Source: Brachionus manjavacas | Taxonomy: Eukaryota > Rotifera > Eurotatoria > Ploima > Brachionidae | Direction: 5' to 3' | Assembly: GCA_019054805.1 (NCBI GenBank) | Contig: JAHQIY010000031.1 | Coordinates: forward strand, 248,001-312,000 | DNA: 64,000 nucleotides | Shown: in pieces, positions 1 through 11,740 of the stretch | How positions within the stretch are numbered: position 1 is the first letter of the stretch | Layout of the letters: each line of letters opens with the position of its first letter | Made by a program: the position numbers and the translations under genes | Notes under the pieces: generated by a model | The model's database searches: none | What the model saw: only the letters and a program-made list of their open reading frames with translations | Told to the model about the DNA's origin: nothing

Positions 1-730
1 AAAATTTTAATTGAATTTATAATTAAAGGTCTGTAAAGGAAGATTATTTAATAGATTTTGATTCCTCAATAGAAACAATTTTTCTTTTTTAAAGATCATG
101 TATCTTTTAAAATCTAGAAAAGAATTAAGCCGAATTTAAAATGAGTATTTTTTAAAGTATTTAGATCATTTTAAATTACTTATCTACTATGATAAAATAA
201 TAAAAATGATAAGCTACGGAAAGCAAGCTTGCGGATAAGGTTTACTATGAGATCGCCTATGGTAGCACATTGCGCTATAAAAGGAAAATTAAATAAATTA
301 GCGAGCTGATAAGATTAAAGAGTCAAATAGACATTATTGTTAACTTTGCTATTCAGTTCATTATACAGTACTGCTACGATACCTAGAAATCACCATTTTT
401 TACGTTAATTATGATAAATTCACGATATTTTACCATATTAAACGTAAAATAGGATAATCTTAAAATCGTTATAAATCGTAAAATAACGCTAATTATCGTA
501 AATTATTAAAAATTATTGTAAAATTAAGTGAAAAAAATCCAACATTTCTCAAAAAAAAGCAATTTTAAAGAAAAATTTTTTTTTACAAATTCTTGAAAAA
601 GTAACGAAAATAAATTTTGATTGAATTTTTTGACGAAAATCATAAATTTTTGTAAAAAAAGGTGAAAAATGGTAAAAAATCAACAATAAAAAAAAATGAA
701 TTTTTTATTCGATTTTTTTTATGATAAATT
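1..730. other. AT-rich non-coding stretch
   Basis: I see no supported gene. A slightly more mixed-composition block at about 215-290 has no convincing frame, and 390-530 is rich in short CGTAAA-like repeats. It probably represents intergenic or transposon-derived DNA upstream of the LINE remnant. Confidence 0.4.
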
Positions 731-2009
731 ATGAAAAAGTCTCCAAAGGACGGCCCATCGTTTAAGTCCAGTTCTGGATTGTTGGTCAGATGCCCAGATA
801 GTACTAAATTCTTGGACACGAACGCTACTAGTCTTAACAACAAGATGCACATGTTCGGATCTACGGCATTCAGCTTGGAACCAGATATAATCGGCATCAC
901 AGAGAATTGGTTTAGCAAAAGTTCCGTGCCAGAACTCATCAGTTATCAGCTGTTGGAACGAATTCGGATCGCCAGTCGTTGGAGACATTGCATCAGCAAG
1001 TGTACACGTCACCAACGCACTAAGTCACTCCAGCCATGTCCAACTTGTCGCTTACAAGACGTTCTCATACGACGGTAAGCCAACAGTCTGCTAGACTTAG
1101 TGTTGGTCACCTTCCCAAACAGAGTATCGGAAGTGGAGATTGGCCCACCACTGGACGAAAAGTCAGTCAGAAGCCACTACAGCAAACAATTTAAATACTC
1201 CTGGCCAACAGCGCCACCGACGAGCTTCGATAGCAAAAAGTTGAGCAAGCACTTCAACACAATCGACTGGCACTCAGCACTCAACAATTGACTCACTCAA
1301 GACAGCTTTACTTCGTTCCTCGGTATTTTTATCGCGGCGGCGGACCTTTTCGTCAAAAGACGTTTACCTCGGCCGACTCAGGTGAAGAATCTTTGGTGAA
1401 ATCAGTAGATATCATCGCTTGTGGGTCGTAAGCGGCGCCTTTTCATCCGAAAACGCATAAAACGATCACCAATTGGCAAGAAACCATGCAGCATTGTGCC
1501 GACTAGTCAAATTGACGGTGAAGATGAACATTATTGAGTACGAAATGAAGCTTGCACAAGCAGCTAAAAGGAATCCTAAGCTCTTATACTCCTACATGAA
1601 CCGTAGTTTTGCTTCAAAGGAAACTAAAGATGCCCTAACGGACCACGACCAGACAGTCTCTGACCGGACCAGCATTTGCAACAGGCTAAACATGTTTTTC
1701 TTTTCGGTCTTCGGGTCTCCAACTTTACGGGAAGACATAAGGCGAGCTAAAGAAAATTTCAAGATGCGCTCTCAAGCCGATCCTTGTTTTAGCATCAGTG
1801 AAGTCGAAGCTCCTTATAAAGTGCAGGCTAAGCTCATGAAATTGTGCAGTGACAAGTCCGCAGGAGTCGACCAAGTAGGAACGCACGCGCTTAAGATGTG
1901 TTCCAAGGAGCTTGCCGAACCACTTTCACTAATTTACTCACAGTCTCTTAGCTCATCTACACGTCTCATCAACACAATAGAAGTTCAATATGGCCGTAGA
2001 CGATTGTAA
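731..2009 (+). pseudogene. Degenerate CR1/Jockey-type LINE (endonuclease, linker, start of RT)
   Basis: Three open pieces in order (731-1078, 1100-1291, 1473-2009) match successive parts of one non-LTR retrotransposon protein. The first has the N-terminal part of an AP endonuclease, with NATSLNNKMHMF followed by PDIIGITENWF. The second contains the IDWHSAL-type linker seen between endonuclease and RT. The third has the run-up to the RT domain, with a KSAGVDQV-type motif and ELAEPLSLIYSQSL. The pieces are separated by stops and frameshifts, and the catalytic palm (GVPQGS, xADD) is missing. The block has a more even base composition than its surroundings. It ends abruptly at about 1979, where a short patch resembling the Ly6 gene begins. 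Family assignment is from motif order; clade is uncertain. Confidence 0.75.
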
Positions 2010-2015
2010 TCTTTT
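1980..2015 (+). other. Junction patch resembling part of the Ly6-like exon 3
   Basis: The 19 bases at 1980-1998 are identical to a stretch inside exon 3 of the Ly6-like gene (3427-3445 and the matching place in the second unit). A GATTGTAAT-like string that also occurs further along that exon follows. This patch sits exactly between the LINE remnant and the first tandem unit. It could be templated filler copied during repair, or a relic of a Ly6 exon with an internal deletion. Confidence 0.6.
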
Positions 2016-2920
2016 AAACTTTTAAAAGTGCATCTTAAGGGAATTAAATTTTCTAGAGCAAAACTTTTATAAAACATTTTTTATGCTTTCAACAAATATA
2101 TTTTCTTTTTCTAAAAAGGTAAATATCCTATTTGACGTAAAAAAAGCAAAAAAGAAAATTTTCAATTAAACTCTTAATAAAATTTTAAATTGCAACAAAA
2201 GTTTTTCACAATGCAAATTTAAATCAATCATGTTTAATTTTGACTTAATTTCTTCAATTAAAACATCTTTGTCCGTATTTATTATTATCTTGATAATGAA
2301 TCAAAAATTGTCTTTCAAATATAAACTTTATTTGGAATATATCGTTTTTTTACTAAATAAAAAATGAAGCCTTAATCTCGCATGCTAACCTTTAAAGAGA
2401 CTTTGAAAATTTCATCAAATAGTAAATAATAAATCTATCATAAAAATTACAACAAATATTCATAATCAATAAATTTAAAATCAATGATAATAAATGATAT
2501 ATTCAGTTAATTTTTTGGAGTGATGAGTTTATCCTTCAAATTCGTCTAGAATTTAGAGAACACTTCTAAATTATTAATTACCGATTCGACTTTTAATCGA
2601 AATTAATTCAGTCAAAATTCATAAGTCAAAAATTATAGTTCAGAAAAAAATTGAACACGAAAATTTTTTTTCGTGAATATAAAAAATAAAGTTTCCTTTT
2701 GATAATTAATATTAGGGAAAATACACTCTTAACTGAAAGACTGTATATAATTTCTAATAAATGGAGAAAAAGAATTTTTTTTAGATTTTAGATTGATTGG
2801 AAAATTGTCCTGCCATTAGTATATAATTCATTATTTTCTTTGAACTCTTAAAATATAACAATGAATCAAAATAATGTTCGATAATTCAAATTCCTTTTTT
2901 TAATATGTTTAAATTCAATA

Positions 2921-2943
2921 GAAACTGTATCTTATGGCAACTA
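2921..2943 (+). promoter_or_regulatory. Conserved element upstream of Ly6-like gene A
   Basis: The string beginning GAAACTGTATCTTATGGCAA is repeated with two differences upstream of the distant paralogue at 43071-43093, although nearby non-coding sequence is poorly conserved. It lies 93 bp before this ATG. A core promoter or transcription-start element is an inference. Confidence 0.45.
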
Positions 2944-3013
2944 AAAAACAAAATTGATCATATTTAAACGATGAAAAAAAGGAAAAACTAAGAAATTTTC
3001 GACATAAAAAAAA

Positions 3014-3612
3014 ATGAAAGGATACCAAGTGTTTTTGGCTATTGTTTGTATCATTTTTGGTAAAAAGCAGCAACTTTTTAAAATTTTTAAAATATTGTTC
3101 TTGACTTTTAAAAGGGCATCTAACTAATGTCCATACTTTAAAATGTAGATCAGGATTTGCCATTAGTCAACCTGGATCGGATGAATTGAAAACATATTTT
3201 GATAACACTAATCCTCAAACAGATTGCACTGGAACAGGCGATTCAAACCCAGCTGACCAACCAAAAGGATGCTATGTAATTCTAAAAATAAAAATTCTAT
3301 TTATAATTATTTATAATTTAAAATCTTTAATTAATTTTTTAGAAAAATGTTTTCAAACTTTCCGGAGGAAATATTTATGTTGACTATGGCTGCTTTAACC
3401 CTCAATTAACACAATTAGCTAAAGAAGTTCAATATGGCCGTAATGTTTTTCAATATGTTTGTACAACTGATAATTGTAATAAATCTCATTATTTGAAATT
3501 TGATTCGATTGCAATTTTTGCTTTTATAATTTTATCACTTTCTAATTTTTTTAAATTACCTAGTAAATTTATTGCATTTATTCAAACTAACTTGCATTTA
3601 AATAAAGTTTGA
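3014..3612 (+). CDS. Ly6/uPAR-like secreted cysteine-rich protein, copy A
   Basis: Three exons (3014-3059, 3115-3275, 3343-3612) joined by GT-AG introns of 55 and 67 bp, in phases 1 and 0, give 158 residues. The start MKGYQVFLAI opens a hydrophobic signal peptide of about 16-20 residues. The mature part has six cysteines (about residues 26, 53, 68, 86, 109, 114) and ends the domain with CTTDNCN, the C-x(4)-CN hallmark of Ly6/three-finger proteins. A hydrophobic stretch near residues 124-139 resembles a GPI-attachment signal. Copy A has one T fewer than copy B in a T-run near 3553, so it reads through and gains 19 C-terminal residues after the hydrophobic tail, which may impair GPI anchoring. 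The gene model is supported by an identical exon structure in the paralogue at 43.2 kb. The ligand is unknown. Confidence 0.8.
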
Positions 3613-4682
3613 TTTTTAGTTTAGCTTTTTCGAATCAAAAATAAAGTCCAAAATAAATTTCAAATTTTCTAAAAAATTTAAGATATAAAAAACCCATCTG
3701 CCTCAAAGAGAAAATACAGTGGAACTCTCCTTCTTATTCAAAATTAAAGACTTTTTTTTATGAAAAATTTGTTTCCTTTACTAAAATCTTAAAAATTTGC
3801 AAAAATTTACGATCATGTTTGAAAATTTGAAAAATACTCAATATATTCTAAATTCGTTATTCCTTCATTATCAAGATTTTACGAAACACTCCTCTTTCTT
3901 CAAACTTTTTCTTCTCTTTATCTTCTCTGAAGTTAATCGAATTTTTTCATTCAAAATTCCCTAGACTAACAGTTATCCTATTTTGGATAATGAAAATAAT
4001 TAAATAGGAATTTTTCTGAATTGTCTAATTAAATTGATGTCTGAAAGTTTTAGTATTTGAATGAACAAACTACGTTGAATTCAAATTTTTTCTTCAATCC
4101 ACAACTTTTTAAAATCAAAGAGAAATATATTTAATAGGTTTCACAATGGTCAGGACTGCTTATTTATGATCAAAATTTGAAAAAATTTAGATTAAGTAAT
4201 AATACTGTTCAAACCAGGTTCAGTCATTTGAAAAATAATATTCTCAATAGGAAGAAAGTAATGCCAAGTAATTTTGTTGCCACCTTATACCAGAAAATAT
4301 TATCAAAATAACTATTATACTTTGATGGAAATCAACTTACCATTGTAAATTTGGGAGTCACTTAAAATAGCAATATTTAAGATAGCCAGGTTAATTGAGC
4401 AAAAAAAAGTGATAGCACAAATTACAAAAACAAAATATAAAAAGCAATAAAGTAAATTAAAATGGCAAAATAAAAATAGCAAAATAAAAAATCGCACCAA
4501 TTAAATTAGCAAGTTTTTAACTTAAAAAAAAGTTTTGTCTCAAAATATCGCCTGTTTTTTTTTGTTTTTAACTTAGATGAAATTCGAAACAAGAAACCGC
4601 CATAAGAAAACATTAGAAAATTTTTTTGAGAGTTTGTTATTTTAGCCACTTGAAATTTACAATCCCAATGGCCGACTCAACC

Positions 4683-5190
4683 ATGTATATTTTGTAAATC
4701 ATTAATTAAATCATTTGTGCTAAATGATTTTAGCTTAATTTTCTCTATTAATTCAAGGGAGGCCTTGTGATTTTTATCAGGCAGGCGGTTATGCTTTTTT
4801 GTTGGTACTAATGGTGGTTGAAGTCCGCTTGACTTTGTACGTCCTGTACAATTTTTGTGCAATTCGCACGTCCAGTATATAGTTTTAGCTGATGGTATTT
4901 TGGATAATCTTGGCTTGTCAACTGTATAAGCATATCCACATGATAAAACTTAAAAGCCTTCTTTTTGTGTTTAATTCAAGGTCCAAGTCAAAGTAGAATT
5001 TTCTTGAAAAACTTCATTGTACAATTTCTGTCGAGTAATTTCAAATACATCATCATTTTTTTCATTATCAGATTCATTTTCCTAAGCGTTAAAAAAATCG
5101 AAATCAAAAGTAATAAACTCACCTAATAAATCCTGATTTGATTCCGAAAGAGCATTATTTAAATCTTGAGAGAAATCTTTTAATATATTA
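4683..5190 (-). pseudogene. Decayed FLYWCH-type zinc-finger gene fragment, unit A
   Basis: On the minus strand one frame reads CGYAYTVDKPRL, then IYWTCELHKNCTGRTKS, matching the second half of a FLYWCH zinc finger (W-x-C, C, final basic residue). It continues to DLINDLQNIHG. Two in-frame TAA codons lie upstream (near 4950-4980) and a stop follows at about 4677, so it cannot make a full protein. A GTGAGT to CTTAG segment (about 5122 down to 5092) looks like an old intron. FLYWCH fingers are common in animal MULE-type transposase genes and their domesticated relatives. Confidence 0.55.
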
Positions 5191-5510
5191 ACATTTTTTT
5201 TATTTTATATTTCTTAAGCTTAAAAATGGTGAGTCTATGCTTCTTTTTTCTAAAGCTAGATGATTCATATTTAATTCAAGTAATTTAAAAGAACGTTTAA
5301 ATTTCTTCTAATTCATTTGAATGAGAGCTGATATTAAATTTTTGAATTTTCAGAATTCACAATTTCTTTTTTTCTAAGTACATGCAATGAATTATTTTAA
5401 TTCTTTGTTTTAAAATTTTCTATGCAAATAGAATAAATTAATCTAATTCTATGTTTAATGTTATCTTAAGATATGATTCTTCGTTTTTTGTCTTTTCTAT
5501 GTTCTATGAT

Positions 5511-5661
5511 TTAATTCATTCCCAATTTACAATCCCACTGGCCGACTAAACCATGTTTATTTTGTAAACCATTAATTAAATCATCTAAAATGTTTTCAGT
5601 AGGCTGATGAAGCAATGGTTCAACATCAACTAATTTATTGATTGCTATTTTATGATAGAGC
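5511..5661 (-). pseudogene. Terminal exon of a FLYWCH/MULE-type gene, unit A
   Basis: This is an open frame of 49 codons on the minus strand, preceded by a good acceptor (TTTACAG at 5662) and ending in TAA at 5511. Its end, ENILDDLINGLQNKHG then VGQWDCK, is homologous to the end of the frame at 4677 (STNDLINDLQNIHG, then VGHWDCK after a stop). The two segments are related and about 850 bp apart. This one keeps an open frame where the other has stops. The function of this tail is not recognised. Confidence 0.45.
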
Positions 5662-6210
5662 CTGTAAATTTAGTCAAAACTAAATTTAGTTTAAAGCAGA
5701 AAAGTGTTGAAAAAACGAACCAAAAAAAGAATGACAAAAAGAGGTTTATTGACAAAGTTTCAAAAATCTTGGATTTAGAAATTAATTGAATAATTGAAAG
5801 GTATTCAAAGGAAATTTTATTAAATAAATATATAAGATTATGATATTCTTGATAAAAACAAAATAAAGTCTTTAAACAAAAAATAAGTTTACAAAAATAT
5901 AAAATTTTGTTAATTTTATATAAGAAAATTAAGAATTTTTAAAACATCAACTCTATTTATATTAGTAGATGTAATTTTTTAAAAATTTTTATTGTATTTT
6001 CATCGACCTAACTATTTAAAAAATATTATCTATTTAAAATTTCTTTTGGAATGATACATTAAAATAATGAAAATCGAATTTACATTGACCTTATTAGCTT
6101 ATTGTAAATTATTTCAAATTACATTTTTAAATCAAAAACTCTTCTTTATTTTAATAAATCTTTATTTTATATTCTTAATAATTATATTATTTTTAATAAT
6201 AAATTAAATA

Positions 6211-6267
6211 AATGAAGTTTTAATCAGTCTCATGCGGCATGGGCACTAGCCTGTTGATTAACCTTCA
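6211..6267 (+). repeat. 58 bp conserved motif, copy 1 (unit A)
   Basis: The core reads AATGAAGTTTTAATCAGTCT, a variable stretch of about 10 bases, then GGGCACTAGCCTGTTGATTA and ACCTT. TTAATCA near the start pairs with TGATTAA near the end, and GGC-ACTA-GCC can form an inner hairpin. An AT-rich lead of about 50 bp precedes it. Five other copies occur in the window, all on this strand. Confidence 0.7.
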
Positions 6268-7214
6268 ATATTGATTTTAAATTCAGAAAATTGAAAATTT
6301 ATGGGTACAATTTTTAAAATTGACTGTCTGTCTGTAAGCGAAATAGATATTTTGACGGATTGACTTAATGAGAATAGTTCGCTATGCTTTACAGATCAAC
6401 CTTTTATTTTTAATAGAGCCATGCAGTAAATACAATTGGTAAACAAAAGTGAAATAGGATAAAATAATTTTACGCTCATCATTATTCAATGTAATTTGAT
6501 AGAATAGATCAACTACAAATGTTTCAAGAAGCAGTTAATCATGAAATGTCAGCTAGAACTTGGTTTCAAACTCATCAGTTTCTTCTAATATCAAAGCGAA
6601 AGTCATCGAAACAAGAATGGTAATAAAATGGTTTAAAAAATAGTTTTAAAATGGTTATAACGAAAGCATATTGAATTATTGCATTTTTCTGTTTTTGATC
6701 TTATTCAAAAGAAAAGTAATTTGTTGAGCCCAACATTTAAAATCCATTTATTAGCGAAAAAAGTTTTGACTCAATCACAAATCATCAAATTTTATAAAAA
6801 TTAAAGTTTTTATTTAACTCTCCTTGTGTTAGTCCATTCGAAGACGTATGATTTTTTCAAAGAAGGGTATTATTCCGGTGTAAAAATAGCCGTTTCATCT
6901 ATTTAAATTATGTTTATCAATATTTAAAACTAAAATTGATTTTATCTTCTTGCTTTTATGTATCAATATTCATAAGTCTTAAATCATTATTACCGATTTA
7001 ATTCACATTTTTTTTTGATTTAACATCTTAAATAATAATCACCTTTTAAGATGTAACTACTAAATATAAAAGGAAACTGTAATTCTTTAAGAGGATTCTT
7101 TTTAATTTTCTATTTTCTTAATTACGATTAAGAAATTAAGCGTCTCCTAACTTTAAATATTTATAAATAATTATTTTGGGTTATGTTAGGTTATATTGGG
7201 TTTATATTGGTAGA

Positions 7215-7252
7215 GGAACAACAAAGTGCTTTAAATATGTAAGTGTTGTTCC
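7215..7252. repeat. Short hairpin in unit A
   Basis: GGAACAACA pairs with TGTTGTTCC (9 bp perfect stem, 20 nt loop). The same hairpin is in unit B at about 12688-12725. Its role is unknown. Confidence 0.5.
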
Positions 7253-8391
7253 ACAGGGCTAAATATAAATCAAAAAATCCGTTCTATTTAAAAAAAAAAG
7301 ATAAAAGAAATAAATCTTTTATCAAGTTAATCAAGTCAAAATCAACCCATTGAAATACAAAAATTGAGCAAACAAAATGCTTTGCTTTTAGATATTCAAT
7401 TTTTTTCAAGCTTTTTCAAAAATTTTAATTTTTTTGTTGTTTAGTAATTTCAAAAACGTCTTCATTTCAAATATTTTTTTTTATATAAACTTTTAAAAGT
7501 GCATCTTAAGGGAATTAAATTTTCTAGAGCAAAACTTTTATAAAACATTTTTTATGCTTTCAACAAATATATTTTCTTTTTCTAAAAAGGTAAATATCCT
7601 ATTTGACGTAAAAAAAGCAAAAAAGAAAATTTTCAATTAAACTCTTAATAAAATTTTAAATGGCAACAAAAGTTTTTCACAATGCAAATTTAAATCAATC
7701 ATGTTTAATTTTGACTTAATTTCTTCAATTAAAACATCTTTGTCCGTATTTATTATTATCTTGATAATGAATCAAAAATTGTCTTTCAAATATAAACTTT
7801 TTTTGGAATATATCGTTTTTTTACTAAATAAAAAATGAAGCCTTAATCTCGCATGCTAACCTTTAAAGAGACTTTGAAAATTTCATCAAATAGTAAATAA
7901 TAAATCTATCATAAAAATTACAACAAATATTCATAATCAATAAATTTAAAATCAATGATAATAAATGATATATTCAGTTAATTTTTTGGAGTGATGAGTT
8001 TATCCTTCAAATTCGTCTAGAATTTAGAGAACACTTCTAAATTATTAATTACCGATTCGACTTTTAATCGAAATTAATTCAGTCAAAATTCATAAGTCAA
8101 AAATTATAGTTCAGAAAAAAATTGAACACGAAAATTTTTTTTCGTGAATATAAAAAATAAAGTTTCCTTTTGATAATTAATATTAGGGAAAATACACTCT
8201 TAACTGAAAGACTGTATATAATTTCTAATAAATGGAGAAAAAGAATTTTTTTTAGATTTTAGATTGATTGGAAAATTGTCCTGCCATTAGTATATAATTC
8301 ATTATTTTCTTTGAACTCTTAAAATATAACAATGAATCAAAATAATGTTCGATAATTCAAATTCCTTTTTTTAATATGTTTAAATTCAATA

Positions 8392-8414
8392 GAAACTGTA
8401 TCTTATGGCAACTA
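8392..8414 (+). promoter_or_regulatory. Conserved element upstream of Ly6-like gene B
   Basis: Identical to the element at 2921-2943 and 93 bp upstream of the ATG. Confidence 0.45.
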
Positions 8415-8484
8415 AAAAACAAAATTGATCATATTTAAACGATGAAAAAAAGGAAAAACTAAGAAATTTTCGACATAAAAAAAA

Positions 8485-9026
8485 ATGAAAGGATACCAAG
8501 TGTTTTTGGCTATTGTTTGTATCATTTTTGGTAAAAAGCAGCAACTTTTTAAAATTTTTAAAATATTGTTCTTGACTTTTAAAAGGGCACCTAACTAATG
8601 TCCATACTTTAAAATGTAGATCAGGATTTGCCATTAGTCAACCTGGATCGGATGAATTGAAAACATATTTTGATAACACTAATCCTCAAACAGATTGCAC
8701 TGGAACAGGCGATTCAAACCCAGCTGACCAACCAAAAGGATGCTATGTAATTCTAAAAATAAAAATTCTATTTATAATTATTTATAATTTAAAATCTTTA
8801 ATTAATTTTTTAGAAAAATGTTTTCAAACTTTCCGGAGGAAATATTTATGTTGACTATGGCTGCTTTAACCCTCAATTAACACAATTAGCTAAAGAAGTT
8901 CAATATGGCCGTAATGTTTTTCAATATGTTTGTACAACTGATAATTGTAATAAATCTCATTATTTGAAATTTGATTCGATTGCAATTTTTGCTTTTATAA
9001 TTTTATCACTTTCTAATTTTTTTTAA
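8485..9026 (+). CDS. Ly6/uPAR-like secreted cysteine-rich protein, copy B
   Basis: Exons 8485-8530, 8586-8746 and 8814-9026 encode 139 residues. The protein equals copy A up to residue 139 in what I compared, including six cysteines and the CTTDNCN motif. One exon 2 difference (CAT to CAC, His17) is silent. Here the T-run at 9017-9024 has eight T and the frame stops directly after SNFF, so the chain ends in a hydrophobic segment as GPI-anchored proteins do. The distant paralogue at 43.2 kb also stops right after its hydrophobic tail (AKFFE), so copy B probably has the ancestral end and copy A the mutated one. Likely an extracellular membrane-anchored protein; the partner is unknown. Confidence 0.85.
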
Positions 9027-10153
9027 ATTACCTAGTAAATTTATTGCATTTATTCAAACTAACTTGCATTTAAATAAAGTTTGATTTTTAGTTTAGCTTT
9101 TTCGAATCAAAAATAAAGTCCAAAATAAATTTCAAATTTTCTAAAAAATTTAAGATATAAAAAACCCATCTGCCTCAAAGAGAAAATACAGTGGAACTCT
9201 CCTTCTTATTCAAAATTAAAGACTTTTTTTTATGAAAAATTTGTTTCCTTTACTAAAATCTTAAAAATTTGCAAAAATTTACGATCATGTTTGAAAATTT
9301 GAAAAATACTCAATATATTCTAAATTCGTTATTCCTTCATTATCAAGATTTTACGAAACACTCCTCTTTCTTCAAACTTTTTCTTCTCTTTATCTTCTCT
9401 GAAGTTAATCGAATTTTTCATTCAAAATTCCCTAGACTAACAGTTATCCTATTTTGGATAATGAAAATAATTAAATAGGAATTTTTCTGAATTGTCTAAT
9501 TAAATTGATGTCTGAAAGTTTTAGTATTTGAATGAACAAACTACGTTGAATTCAAATTTTTTCTTCAATCCACAACTTTTTAAAATCAAAGAGAAATATA
9601 TTTAATAGGTTTCACAATGGTCAGGACTGCTTATTTATGATCAAAATTTGAAAAAATTTAGATTAAGTAATAATACTGTTCAAACCAGGTTCAGTCATTT
9701 GAAAAATAATATTCTCAATAGGAAGAAAGTAATGCCAAGTAATTTTGTTGCCACCTTATACCAGAAAATATTATCAAAATAACTATTATACTTTGATGGA
9801 AATCAACTTACCATTGTAAATTTGGGAGTCACTTAAAATAGCAATATTTAAGATAGCCAGGTTAATTGAGCAAAAAAAAGTGATAGCACAAATTACAAAA
9901 ACAAAATATAAAAAGCAATAAAGTAAATTAAAATGGCAAAATAAAAATAGCAAAATAAAAAATCGCACCAATTAAATTAGCAAGTTTTTAACTTAAAAAA
10001 AAAAGTTTTGTCTCAAAATATCGCCTGTTTTTTTTTGTTTTTAACTTAGATGAAATTCGAAACAAGAAACCGCCATAAGAAAACATTAGAAAATTTTTTT
10101 GAGAGTTTGTTATTTTAGCCACTTGAAATTTACAATCCCAATGGCCGACTCAA

Positions 10154-10661
10154 CCATGTATATTTTGTAAATCATTAATTAAATCATTTGTGCTAAATGA
10201 TTTTAGCTTAATTTTCTCTATTAATTCAAGGGAGGCCTTGTGATTTTTATCAGGCAGGCGGTTATGCTTTTTGTTGGTACTAATGGTGGTTGAAGTCCGC
10301 TTGACTTTGTACGTCCTGTACAATTTTTGTGCAATTCGCACGTCCAGTATATAGTTTTAGCTGATGGTATTTTGGATAATCTTGGCTTGTCAACTGTATA
10401 AGCATATCCACATGATAAAACTTAAAAGCCTTCTTTTTGTGTTTAATTCAAGGTCCAAGTCAAAGTAGAATTTTCTTGAAAAACTTCATTGTACAATTTC
10501 TGTCGAGTAATTTCAAATACATCATCATTTTTTTCATTATCAGATTCATTTTCCTAAGCGTTAAAAAAATCGAAATCAAAAGTAATAAACTCACCTAATA
10601 AATCCTGATTTGATTCCGAAAGAGCATTATTTAAATCTTGAGAGAAATCTTTTAATATATT
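10154..10661 (-). pseudogene. Decayed FLYWCH-type zinc-finger gene fragment, unit B
   Basis: Collinear copy of the fragment at 4683-5190. It shares the CTGRTKS-region finger half. A one-base loss in a T-run near 10267 shifts the frame relative to unit A, so the unit B copy is further degraded. Confidence 0.5.
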
Positions 10662-10981
10662 AACATTTTTTTTTATTTTATATTTCTTAAGCTTAAAAAT
10701 GGTGAGTCTATGCTTCTTTTTTCTAAAGCTAGATGATTCATATTTAATTCAAGTAATTTAAAAGAACGTTTAAATTTCTTCTAATTCATTTGAATGAGAG
10801 CTGATATTAAATTTTTGAATTTTCAGAATTCACAATTTCTTTTTTTCTAAGTACATGCAATGAATTATTTTAATTCTTTGTTTTAAAATTTTCTATGCAA
10901 ATAGAATAAATTAATCTAATTCTATGTTTAATGTTATCTTAAGATATGATTCTTCGTTTTTTGTCTTTTCTATGTTCTATG

Positions 10982-11132
10982 ATTTAATTCATTCCCAATT
11001 TACAATCCCACTGGCCGACTAAACCATGTTTATTTTGTAAACCATTAATTAAATCATCTAAAATGTTTTCAGTAGGCTGATGAAGCAATGGTTCAACATC
11101 AACTAATTTATTGATTGCTATTTTATGATAGA
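10982..11132 (-). pseudogene. Terminal exon of a FLYWCH/MULE-type gene, unit B
   Basis: Copy of 5511-5661, with the same acceptor, open frame and end (QNKHG, then VGQWDCK). Confidence 0.4.
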
Positions 11133-11683
11133 GCCTGTAAATTTAGTCAAAACTAAATTTAGTTTTAAAGCAGAAAAGTGTTGAAAAAACGAACCAAAAA
11201 AAGAATGACAAAAAGAGGTTTATTGACAAAGTTTCAAAAATCTTGGATTTAGAAATTAATTGAATAATTGAAAGGTATTCAAAGGAAATTTTATTAAATA
11301 AATATATAAGATTATGATATTCTTGATAAAAACAAAATAAAGTCTTTAAACAAAAAATAAGTTTACAAAAATATAAAATTTTGTTAATTTTATATAAGAA
11401 AATTAAGAATTTTTAAAACATCAACTCTATTTATATTAGTAGATGTAATTTTTTAAAAATTTTTATTGTATTTTCATCGACCTAACTATTTAAAAATATT
11501 ATCTATTTAAAATTTCTTTTGGAATGATACATTAAAATAATGAAAATCGAATTTACATTGACCTTATTAGCTTATTGTAAATTATTTCAAATTACATTTT
11601 TAAATCAAAAACTCTTCTTTATTTTAATAAATCTTTATTTTATATTCTTAATAATTATATTATTTTTAATAATAAATTAAATA

Positions 11684-11740
11684 AATGAAGTTTTAATCAG
11701 TCTCATGCGGCATGGGCACTAGCCTGTTGATTAACCTTCA
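11684..11740 (+). repeat. 58 bp conserved motif, copy 2 (unit B)
   Basis: Duplicate of copy 1, carried by the tandem duplication. Confidence 0.7.

Larger units (their letters stand above)
2016..7486. repeat. Tandem repeat unit A (5.47 kb)
   Basis: This is the first full unit of a head-to-tail duplication. Positions 2016, 7487 and 12959 begin the same sequence, giving offsets of 5471 and 5472. Units A and B align throughout with only scattered substitutions and homopolymer length changes. Contents are a Ly6-like gene (plus), a decayed FLYWCH-type gene (minus), one copy of the 58 bp motif and a small hairpin. At several sites, such as about 2191, units B and C agree against A. Confidence 0.95.

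Noticed and set aside
2915-3163. 82-codon minus-strand frame, repeated at 8386
   Set aside because: It overlaps the first exons of the Ly6-like gene in antisense. Its repetition comes only from the tandem duplication.
6239-6267. 58 bp motif as a hammerhead ribozyme (CTGTTGA ... TTGAAA)
   Set aside because: The invariant A of CTGAnGA is T in the copies, and no stem II fits between the two boxes.
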